Assembly: GCA_022826805.1 (NCBI GenBank)
Contig: JAJDUH010000074.1
Span: forward strand, 1 to 50,065
DNA from: Candidatus Poribacteria bacterium
Lineage (GTDB): Bacteria > Poribacteria > WGA-4E > WGA-3G
Direction of reading: 5' to 3'
DNA length: 50,065 bases
Under the pieces are notes generated by a model, which had not been told where the DNA came from, did not search any database, and was given only the letters and a program-made list of their open reading frames with translations. A program made the position numbers and the translations under genes. Below are positions 43,341 through 50,065 of this stretch, piece by piece (within the stretch, counting starts at the first letter, position 1; each line of letters begins with the position of its first letter).

Positions 43341-45032
43341 CTAATGATCGTTCACTTCTTCCGTCTCAGGGTCAACAGAAATCTTCACAAGAAAACCGTT
43401 AATGCTCCCTTTCTCACTGTACCAATTACCGGTAGCGCCCAACTTAAAGACTTGACCTTGATCGAAATAATGCTCAATTATACCGACATCTCCAGGTGGA
43501 ATATCCCATGCATGAGCAAGCGCACCATGTGGCACCCCTTCTGTAGGGAGTTTACTGTCGGCATCATACAAATCAAACGAACCGGAAGCCTCACCATCCC
43601 CAACCCAAGTATCAATGGTGAGCCAACCTCCATTTTCAAATGCTGTCACATCAATCTCAATAACGGTATAATCTTGATAGCCATATTCCGGGGTCCGAAA
43701 AATGCTAAGAATTTCCTGCTCCGGCTTCTCATGCGTAAGCGCAGTTTTCAAGTCATCGACCGCTACATCATCTGATTCAAGAAGTACCTCCCAATTGGTT
43801 GATTGAGGTGCTGGAGTGTTCTCGCGCAATCCTGGATATTTTCCATCTAAGGATACCCTGAAAAACCTCAGGTAACGCGCTGACATATCTCCACCGTGAA
43901 GATCGTTGACAGGTTGTCTACCCATCAATTCGAGATCTGGCGAGATAACCAAAAAATCTGATGGTGAGTGTTTCTTCCACCCTTTCATGATTGCCTGTGC
44001 TAACGCACTTGTTTTGTCAAACGGCTTGAATCCCTGCTGGCGTCTCAGTGCCATAAAGGCTTGCTTATTGGGTGTGCGCTCTAATTCGACATTCGACACC
44101 CAAGTATTAATGAAATTTTCGTTCAAGAATTCAATATTTTGGTCGTCAGAGAGGACAACTGCCCTCATGGTTTTGCCGCTCCCTCAGCACGATTCATCAG
44201 CCAACGGACCATCATTTGAAATCACATGGATTGGCTTTTGCGCTGCTCGTGCCATCTTCAACGCTTGCTCCGGTGGCACCCAATTAATCTGTGCCGATTT
44301 GTAAAAACGTAGTATTAATGCCCGTTCAGCTGCTTCTTGCGAAATAGATTCTGAGAATTTGACATCTTGCAGGAAATTGCGCGTTCCAGCCCGGAGTTCC
44401 ATTTGCGAGCAAAGACCGGCATCCGTAATAGCATAAGATGCGTCTGGGTCTTCTTTCCAGTTCACATCAAAGTTTACTGTGCCGTCAGGGACATACATCT
44501 GAAAAAACGTGACCGTTTCTTGAACTCGCTCAATAACTAAGCTTCCAGCAAATTGAGAAGGTGTGAACCAACCATCTTTTAAGGCAAATTCCGCATGAAC
44601 ACGGAGCACAATTTCAGCAAAAGCGTCGTTATAAGCCCGCAAACATGCCCACAAACCACGCGAGTCTCCGGCGTTAATGTGCATATCCAGATTTGGGTTG
44701 GGGTGAAGCTGCCGTAGCAATTTGAGTACGCTTCCCTCTTCAATCTGCCAAGTATCACCAACCGAAACCGCACTATCTGGAAGAAAAGCATGAAAAACTG
44801 ATGTCTGATACTGCTTTTCCGGTTCATCAACCCGCAAATTTGCCAATGCATCCCACCTCACATGAAAACCAGACAAGGTGTTCTCAATCGGGGCAATGAA
44901 GCCTTCGACAGACACTTCTGATGTGCTGTCAAGACTAAGTGTGATTTTGTTCTTAGTTACCGCCTGATCATCGGCTTTGATTGTTCCATTCATCATAAAC
45001 AAAGTGAGAAGTCCAATGGTTAAAATTTTCAT
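43341..45032 (-). CDS. Secreted thioredoxin-like selenoprotein candidate, copy 1 (UGA at 44186-44184)
   Basis: Read through the in-frame TGA it is 563 residues with U283. The halves are 45032-44184, ending DESC, and an ATG-headed frame from 44168, five codons past the TGA. Signal peptide at 1-20; unknown beta-rich N-domain (25-255). A thioredoxin-like domain (about 255-400) follows: QKPIHVISNDGPLADESC-U-GSGKTM, then NEFIN-like LNENFINTWV and FLVISPDLELMGRQP. A C-terminal domain (about 440-560, EILSIFRTPEYGYQDYT) is shared with the ECF factor at 41917. The paralog at 46292 has the TGA at the same place and nearly identical DNA after it. A hairpin of SECIS geometry follows. The start follows AAGGAG, 13 bases after the TolB gene. 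Alternative: two genes. Confidence 0.8.
44151..44186 (-). promoter_or_regulatory. UGA recoding site and candidate bacterial SECIS, copy 1
   Basis: UGA (44186-44184) is followed after 17 bases by the hairpin GAGGGC-AGUU-GUCCUC (44166-44151). The loop G is 25 bases after the UGA, within the 16-37 window known for bacterial SECIS elements, and is followed by U. A UGA flanked by coding sequence on both sides supports recoding. Confidence 0.65.
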
Positions 45033-45045
45033 TTTTCAATCTCCT

Positions 45046-46098
45046 TTAATGTTGCTTCAATTGCCCCCACGTCGTTGTTAGCGATCGCACCGAAGGTGAT
45101 ACCGACAAATCCTTTACATTAGACCATTGCGGACCCGTATTACTTCCGTTGATCGTAAGTTGCGTCGGGTTGCCACCGTTCACGTCAATTTTGTAGAGTT
45201 GAAGAGATTCTGCCCCTATATTATTGTAAATGAGTTGATCTCCCTGTGGGGACCAAGACGGGTTATATGCGAAAAGTCCATCACTCATCTGTTGTAGTCC
45301 TGTGCCATCACTATTTATAATGTAGAGTGCTGCTTTCCGAAACCTTAAACCTCCTCGTTCATTGAATCCAGTGCCATTAAGTTTACCGAAAGCAATCTTG
45401 TCCCCCTGTGGAGACCACACTGGGGAAGTCGTCCAAGGCAACTCCTTTGGTAGCAGGACTTTACGCGTGCGCGTCGCCAAGTCGAAAACCCCCAAAGGTG
45501 TATGAGCAAGACCTGTTACTACATAAACTATTTCACTTCCATCGGGCGACCAACTCGGACAAAATCCTTTAGTCAATTTCTCAATGGAAGTTCCGTTGGG
45601 TGTAGCAATATAAAGCGTGTGTTCCGCTGTAGGTGCGAATCGGGCGCCGTGTGCAAAAATTGCCTTTCGTCGGTCTGCTTGTGCATAGACGATGTGTTTA
45701 CCATTGGGTGACCAAGTCGCGTCTCTTCTATATTCGTTGTCTTTGAACACCTTCTGAACATTTTTGCCATCTGCGTCCATAAGATACAGATCGAAGGTGT
45801 CACCGGTTCGATCAGAACTAAAGAGGATTTGCTTCCCATTTGGTGCCCATGCGGGGTCATAATCTTCTGCGGGGTGCTGGGTTAAATTAACCTGTTCAGT
45901 TCCATCGGGGTTCATGATGTAAATTTCAGCATTGCCATCTCGCTTTGACACAAAAGCGATTTTCTCAGTTTCTGGGGCTTCTGCCCACCCAACAGGGATA
46001 CCGCTGAATACAAGTAACGCACTGACGATAGAGCTGAGTATTAGAAGTTTGGTATAGCCTCCAGTTCCTGAAAAAGAAGAAACAGACTTGTGTTTCAT
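45046..46098 (-). CDS. Secreted TolB-like PD40 beta-propeller, copy 1
   Basis: Signal peptide at 1-38, then about six PD40 blades of the TolB type (IAFVSKRDGNAEIYIMNPDGTEQVNLTQHPAEDYDPAWAPNG, then FSSDRTGDTFDLYLMDADG, and so on). The C-terminus reads LSVSPSVRSLTTTWGQLKQ, the same tag as in the LamG proteins. A GGAG lies before the ATG. It is the first gene after the ECF-type promoter at 46225 and is followed after 13 bases by the selenoprotein gene. TolB-like propellers bind partner proteins. This one lacks the N-terminal TolB domain and may be a surface or periplasmic scaffold. Confidence 0.88.
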   Translation of the reverse strand: MKHKSVSSFSGTGGYTKLLILSSIVSALLVFSGIPVGWAEAPETEKIAFVSKRDGNAEIYIMNPDGTEQVNLTQHPAEDYDPAWAPNGKQILFSSDRTGDTFDLYLMDADGKNVQKVFKDNEYRRDATWSPNGKHIVYAQADRRKAIFAHGARFAPTAEHTLYIATPNGTSIEKLTKGFCPSWSPDGSEIVYVVTGLAHTPLGVFDLATRTRKVLLPKELPWTTSPVWSPQGDKIAFGKLNGTGFNERGGLRFRKAALYIINSDGTGLQQMSDGLFAYNPSWSPQGDQLIYNNIGAESLQLYKIDVNGGNPTQLTINGSNTGPQWSNVKDLSVSPSVRSLTTTWGQLKQH

Positions 46099-46172
46099 GA
46101 GATACTCCGGCTGTAGATAACTGTCAATTTTTTGATTTTATCCGATATTATGCGAGAAGGGAATATTCTAAG

Positions 46173-46204
46173 TGAACATGACTTCTACAAGAAGTCTCTG
46201 TTCA
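46173..46204 (-). promoter_or_regulatory. Leader hairpin of the TolB/selenoprotein operon
   Basis: TGAACA..ACTTCT, loop ACA, AGAAGT..TGTTCA form a stem of twelve pairs with a small internal loop. It sits in the 127-base leader between the -10 of the ECF-type promoter and the ATG at 46098, close to the predicted transcription start. A stability or translation-control element is inferred. Confidence 0.45.
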
Positions 46205-46224
46205 TGTAAACCCTAAGTCAATAT

Positions 46225-46258
46225 ATAGTGACGCGGTTAAAGCACGAAATGGTTGCCA
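46225..46258 (-). promoter_or_regulatory. ECF-type promoter of the TolB/selenoprotein operon (copy 1)
   Basis: On the minus strand GCAAC (46256-46252), 18 bases, CGTCACTAT (46233-46225). The surrounding bases GGCAACCATTT and CCGCGTCACTATA match those at 49851 and 41708 closely. Confidence 0.75.
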
Positions 46259-46291
46259 AATTCTGTAGAAAAAATCACAAAAAATTCGTTT

Positions 46292-47951
46292 TTAATGTCC
46301 ATTCTCTTCTTCCAACATAGGTTCCACAGAAATGTTAGCCAGAAAAGCATTGGTACTCCCCTTTTTTGCTGAACCAATCACCGGTAGCACCCAATTTAAA
46401 GTGTTGACCTCGCTCAAAAATATAGGTGATTTTCTGTATGCTACCCGGTGGAACACTCCACGCTGAGTCAAGCGCATTCTCGGGCGTGCCTTTCGTTGGG
46501 AGTTCACTATCACCATCGAACAGATCAAACGAACCAGCTGCCTCGGCATGACCGACTGAGACCTCAATCGTAAGCATCCCGCCATCTTCAAACGCCGTTG
46601 CATCAATATTAACGACGGTGTAATCCTGATGCCCTCCTTCTGGTGTCCGAAAGACACCGAGGACTTCCTGTGAAGAGCGGGTATTATTGAGCACGACATA
46701 CAAGTTCCTTAATACAGGATCGGAGTTGATAGGTTCCGGTCTTGAGGTATCATCAACCAATCCGGGCAGTTTCCCTGTTAAAGATTCCTGAAGAAACATC
46801 AGATAACGCGCGGATGTGTTGCTACTGAAAAGCAATTCATTAACAGGTTGTCTACCCATCAGTTCAAATTCCGGTGAGATTACCAAAGAGTCTGCCGGAG
46901 AACCTTTCTTCCACCCTTTCATGATTGCTTGTGCTAAAGCATGGCTTGTGTCAAAGGTTTTACCTTCACGCTCGCGTCTCTTGGCGATCGGTTCCAGTAA
47001 ACTTGGGACGCGCCCTAATTCGGAATTCGGCACCCATGTATTGATAAAATTTTCGTTCAAGAATTCAATATTTTGGTCGTCAGAGAGGACAACTGCCCTC
47101 AGGCTTTTGCCGCTCCCTCAGCACGACTCATCGGCAAGCGGACCATCTATCGAAATCGCGTGAACAGGTTTCTGTTGTGCCTGCATCATCTCCAACGCCT
47201 CTTCCAATGAGACCCAGTTGATTTGCTGCGATTTGTAAAAACGCAATATCATCTTGCGTTCAGCCTCTTCTTGCGTGATAGATTCCACAACGTCAGGGTC
47301 CGATAAAATTGCCTGTGTCTCAGTATGGAGTTCTATTTGCGGACAGAAACCGATGTCTATGGTTCTGGTACTGTCTCGTCCAACATCAAAATTCACTATA
47401 CCTTCAGGGACGTACATCTTGAAGGAAGCAACCTTCTCGTTAATTCGATCAATAACAAGATGTCCTTTAAACTGAGACGGCGTAAACCGACCATCATCTA
47501 AAACAAATTCAGCGTGGATGCGGAACACAATTTCAGCAAACGCATCGTTGTAAGCGCGTAGAGATGCCCATAAGCCATAAGAATCTCCATTATTGATATC
47601 CAGATCAAACCTCGGATTCGGGTTAAGTTGACTCAACAATGTTAACGTCCCTTCTTCCTTAACCTGCCAAAGGTCACCAGCCGCAACCGCTTTGTCTGGC
47701 AAAAAGGCACGAAAAACCGAGGCAGGATACCGCTTCTCAGGTTCAGCAACCCGCAAATTTGCCAATGCCTCCCACTCCACATGGAAGTTGTATTGTGTGT
47801 ATTCAACCGGTGCAATAAAGCCTTTGAGGGACACTTCCGATGCATTGTCAAGGCTCAGTGTTATTTTGTTATGAGTCACTGGATGGTTGTCAGCGTTCAG
47901 TTGGGCACTCATTATTACAAAGATGAGAGACCCAATAGTTAAAGTTCTCAT
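46292..47951 (-). CDS. Secreted thioredoxin-like selenoprotein candidate, copy 2 (UGA at 47120-47118, plus frameshift near the end)
   Basis: Paralog of the protein at 43341, with the same layout: signal peptide, N-domain, thioredoxin-like domain with PLADESC-U-GSGKSL (U278), LNENFINTWV, and the C-terminal domain. The upstream piece ends at the TGA at 47118. The downstream piece is open from it; its first usual start would be a TTG at 47060, so no ATG is available for separate translation. Near the 3' end the frame breaks at A6G4 (minus strand; 46358-46367). Continuing in frame gives GEYQCFSG and a stop at 46335; a one-base shift restores GSTNAFLANISVEP, matching copy 1, to the stop at 46292. 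Sequencing error or mutation is possible. It is in one operon with the TolB gene upstream (12-base gap). Confidence 0.75.
47085..47120 (-). promoter_or_regulatory. UGA recoding site and candidate bacterial SECIS, copy 2
   Basis: UGA (47120-47118), 17 bases, then the same GAGGGC-AGUU-GUCCUC hairpin (47100-47085) as at 44151. In this copy the bases between form GGC-AAAA-GCC, an extra small hairpin. The sequence is almost identical to copy 1 although the two proteins diverge elsewhere. Confidence 0.65.
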
Positions 47952-47963
47952 TTTTAATCTCCT

Positions 47964-48983
47964 TCAATTCTGTTTTAATTTTCCCCACATCGTCGTTAGC
48001 GATTTCACCGAAGGCGAAACACTTAAGTTCGTTGGGTTAAACCAATCCGGCCAAGAATTACTTCCCTCGTGCGTCAGTTGTATTGCGTTGCCATTCTTCA
48101 CGTCTGTTTTGTAGAGTTGACGACCGCCACTGACCTTACTGTAAATGATTGTGTTGCCCTCTGGAGACCAGGTGGGATCAGAGGCGAATTTTTCTTCATC
48201 TTCGGTAATCTGATGAAGACCTGTCCCATTACGATTTACAACGTAGATTGTTGACCTCCTAACCGCAAGAAAGCCTTGTGCATTAAAACCACCATCGATT
48301 TCAGCAAAGGCGATTTTGTCGCCACCTGGCGACCAGCTCGGCTCAACTATCCGCGGCATCTCCCTTGAGAGAAGCGTCTTTTTGGTGTGTGTCTGCAGGT
48401 CAAAAATTCCTAAGGGTAGGTCTTTGCGACCGCGCACTTCAAAGGCTATCTCTTGGCCATCAGACGACCAACTCGGATTGGAACCGTCTGTCAATTTCTC
48501 AACGGAGCCCCCGTTTATTGTCGCAATATAAAGTGTAAGTTCGGTTGATGGTACGAATCGGAATCCGAATAATAACTTTGCCAGTCGCGGCTCTCCTTGG
48601 GCATAAACAATCTTTTTGCCATCAGGCGACCAGTCGGGGTACCTTCTATATTTGCTGTTTGCAAACACCTTCTGTACATTTGCACCGTCCGCATCCATCA
48701 CGTATAAATCAAAAACCCCTTTCCCGCGATTGGAACTGAAAAGTATCTGCTTTCCGTCTGGCGACCAAACGGGATCGTAATCTTCTGCAGGATGCATCGT
48801 CAAATTAACTTGCTCGCTCCCATCGGCGTTCATGCTATAGATTTCGGCATTACCATCTCGCTTTGACATAAACGCGATTTCTGCAGTCTCTGGGGCTTGT
48901 GCCCACACCATCACACTGCCACTCAACACGATTAGTATACTGATAGTATAATTGAATAGAATGAACTTAGTGGAACCTTTCAT
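47964..48983 (-). CDS. Secreted TolB-like PD40 beta-propeller, copy 2
   Basis: I start at the ATG at 48983 (MKGSTKFILF, with GGAG upstream); in-frame ATGs further upstream (to 49025) would overlap the LamG gene. The start gives 339 residues and a normal signal peptide. The blades repeat the copy 1 pattern (IAFMSKRDGNAEIYSMNADGSEQVNLTMHPAEDYDPVWSPDG). The C-terminus LSVSPSVKSLTTMWGKLKQ bears the shared tag. It lies between the LamG and selenoprotein genes of one operon (gaps 14 and 12 bases). Confidence 0.88.
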   Translation of the reverse strand: MKGSTKFILFNYTISILIVLSGSVMVWAQAPETAEIAFMSKRDGNAEIYSMNADGSEQVNLTMHPAEDYDPVWSPDGKQILFSSNRGKGVFDLYVMDADGANVQKVFANSKYRRYPDWSPDGKKIVYAQGEPRLAKLLFGFRFVPSTELTLYIATINGGSVEKLTDGSNPSWSSDGQEIAFEVRGRKDLPLGIFDLQTHTKKTLLSREMPRIVEPSWSPGGDKIAFAEIDGGFNAQGFLAVRRSTIYVVNRNGTGLHQITEDEEKFASDPTWSPEGNTIIYSKVSGGRQLYKTDVKNGNAIQLTHEGSNSWPDWFNPTNLSVSPSVKSLTTMWGKLKQN

Positions 48984-48997
48984 GAGATGCTTCTCCG

Positions 48998-49810
48998 TTA
49001 TGGATGCTTTTTTATATCCGCCCAAGTCGTCGTCACTTTATCACTCGGTGAAACAGCAAGAAAATTACCTGCCATGGCTTGTGTGATTTCGTCATCACTC
49101 AGTGCCCGTTGCCAGACTGCGGCTTCGTCAATAGAACCGTTGACAAATGTAACATGTGCTCGATCTTTTACACACCCAATCCGAACGTCCGCGTCGTTGT
49201 TCCCAGCTAAATTGAATTTTTCCTTTTCTTCGCCGATAACTTTACCATCTACATAGATTTTTATGGTTTCACCATCGTAGCTGCCGGCCACATGATGCCA
49301 TTTTTTAGCCACCATTTTGTGTGGACTGGCCAGAGTCCTCCGACCTATCATATTCCCTTGATTATCCTGTGATCCCAAATATAACCAGATGAGTGGTCCT
49401 CCACCGATATCACCACTCTGGATACCATAGGAGGCCGCCGCGCCAGCCGTATGACAGTCTTTATCAAACCAATGTGTTCTCTTACCTATCCATGTTTCTG
49501 GATAATAAATCCATAGCATCATTGTTATCTCACCTGTAACTTTTAGCTTTTCCTGAGAAGCGATATTGACGCAATCCACCCTTTGACTTGTGATACGGAT
49601 TGCCTCTCCATATTTGCCTTTGACAATCTCAGTATTCTCAAATATCTCTGCGTTAAGACCGTTCCCCGATTTATCAACAACTGTTTGATCCGTAATATTA
49701 TCAAAAGTGAGATAAAAAACAAGGTCCTCATCAAGCCCTGAGCTGGTGGAAGTTGCCACCAGTAGCATAACAATACTCGAAAAAGCAATACTAACAAACA
49801 CTCGTACCAT
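48998..49810 (-). CDS. Secreted LamG domain protein, copy 2
   Basis: Signal peptide at 1-25. The LamG domain includes LVFYLTFDNITDQTVVDKSGNG, GEITMMLWIYYPE, KKWHHVAGSYDGETIKIYVDGK, and VNGSIDEAAVWQRALSDDE. It ends GNFLAVSPSDKVTTTWADIK, the tag shared with the first LamG and both TolB proteins. The ribosome site is AGGAGG. It is the first gene of the operon LamG-TolB-selenoprotein behind an ECF-type promoter at 49851. Confidence 0.88.
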   Translation of the reverse strand: MVRVFVSIAFSSIVMLLVATSTSSGLDEDLVFYLTFDNITDQTVVDKSGNGLNAEIFENTEIVKGKYGEAIRITSQRVDCVNIASQEKLKVTGEITMMLWIYYPETWIGKRTHWFDKDCHTAGAAASYGIQSGDIGGGPLIWLYLGSQDNQGNMIGRRTLASPHKMVAKKWHHVAGSYDGETIKIYVDGKVIGEEKEKFNLAGNNDADVRIGCVKDRAHVTFVNGSIDEAAVWQRALSDDEITQAMAGNFLAVSPSDKVTTTWADIKKHP

Positions 49811-49850
49811 TTTTCTTTTCCTCCTATAGCGTCTATTGTGTTTTCAAAAC

Positions 49851-49884
49851 ATAGTGACGCGGAGAATGAGAAAAACGGTTGCCT
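49851..49884 (-). promoter_or_regulatory. ECF-type promoter of the LamG/TolB/selenoprotein operon (copy 2)
   Basis: On the minus strand GCAAC (49882-49878), 18 bases, CGTCACTAT (49859-49851), 41 bases before the ATG. It is the third instance with identical spacing. Confidence 0.75.
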
Positions 49885-49923
49885 AATTCGGCAAAAATTA
49901 GCAAACTTAGAAAGGAATTCATA

Positions 49924-49945
49924 CATAGGGTCATTTAGTTTTAAA
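49924..49945. mobile_element. Terminal repeat of an insertion sequence
   Basis: ATAGGGTCATTTAGTTTTAA just outside the transposase stop. It matches the inverted right end of the MITE at 14579 (18 of 20 bases) and the repeat at 12014-12031. The other end of this element is beyond the window. Confidence 0.55.
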
Positions 49946-50065
49946 AATTATTTTTCAAAAGTTTCATAGCCTGTTTAGGATGTGCGGCGAAATATCGCAT
50001 TGTTTTAGCGATAGCCTTGTATCCTGCTAAGCGTAATATGGAAAGTGCGGTGTTGCGCAAAGCCG
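49941..50065 (-). CDS. Transposase, C-terminal fragment (partial at window edge)
   Basis: The minus-strand frame is open from the window end and reads ALRNTALSILRLAGYKAI, then MRYFAAHPKQAMKLL, and a TAA at 49943-49941. This resembles the C-terminal end of ISAs1/IS4-related transposases (family assigned from memory; only 41 residues are available). The gene would be the 3' end of an IS whose terminal repeat is at 49924-49945. Confidence 0.65.
   Translation of the reverse strand, partial: ALRNTALSILRLAGYKAIAKTMRYFAAHPKQAMKLLKNNF

Noticed and set aside
43341..45032. Two independent genes divided by the TGA at 44184
   Set aside because: The downstream half has no ribosome site suited to its ATG, splits a thioredoxin-like fold, and in the paralog has no ATG at all; frame and DNA are conserved across the TGA in both copies.
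46358..46367. Programmed -1 frameshift at A6G
   Set aside because: A -1 slip would give R-G-V-P-M, not the conserved continuation; a +1 change is needed, so an indel or error is more likely.
44184..47120. UGA reassigned to Trp or Gly in this genome
   Set aside because: UGA is the proper stop of several genes (LRR-SUMF1 at 12024, kinase at 26260) and Trp is encoded by TGG throughout.

Overview
This window most likely comes from a Candidatus Poribacteria genome or a close relative. The evidence is indirect: the C-terminal FlgD-like domain with a YPNPFNPETWIPYQL motif, many secreted proteins built from WD40/TolB propellers, LamG, dockerin, LRR and SUMF1 domains, multi-domain ECF sigma factors with membrane extensions, and abundant short palindromic repeats. 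UGA is a normal stop in several genes (for example at 12022-12024 and 26258-26260), so the code is standard.

Left part (1-14542). A partial WD40-metzincin-dockerin surface protein is followed by a minus-strand AAA ATPase/PD-(D/E)XK protein. Next come a giant SUMF1-VIT-vWA secreted protein behind a textbook sigma-54 promoter and an LRR-SUMF1 protein. A membrane histidine kinase (minus) and a small ECF sigma factor (plus) diverge from each other.

Central conserved part (14814-32138). A consensus sigma-70 promoter precedes a tRNA/SRP cluster: Ser(UGA), Ser(GCU), Arg(ACG), tadA, Ser(CGA), Ala(CGC), Ser(GGA), long Alu-type SRP RNA. It runs into dnaX, ebfC and recR, an order also known from Bacillus. 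Then follow an M28 peptidase, mnmG-rsmG, and a partner-switching module (STAS, Cache/HAMP/PAS kinase, REC-PP2C phosphatase, RsbW-like kinase, STAS). An AccD-like protein that has lost its catalytic glycines, galactokinase and a ROK sugar kinase complete this part.

Then (32246-37891) come a Tat-type secreted protein, an NHL-propeller lipoprotein and a 1259-residue outer-membrane-type protein. The gene of this last protein carries several intergenic-type repeats in frame.

Right part (37951-49810, all minus) is the most interesting region. It holds two ECF sigma factors fused through one membrane segment to extracytoplasmic domains; one of these ends in an alpha/beta-hydrolase-like domain. It also holds two TolB-like propellers, two LamG proteins and two paralogous secreted thioredoxin-like proteins, each interrupted by an in-frame TGA after a conserved Cys. 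The reading frame and the nucleotide sequence continue almost unchanged across both TGAs, and a hairpin with bacterial SECIS geometry follows each, so I read them as selenoproteins (motif DESC-U-GSGK). Three transcription units share one ECF-type promoter (GCAAC, 18 bp, CGTCACTAT). The LamG and TolB proteins share a C-terminal TTxW-x-[IL]K tag, and one sigma factor shares its outer domain with the selenoproteins. I infer one regulon: membrane-tethered ECF factors controlling a cell-envelope redox/propeller/LamG system. The window ends in the 3' end of a transposase gene whose terminal sequence matches MITE-like repeats elsewhere in the window.
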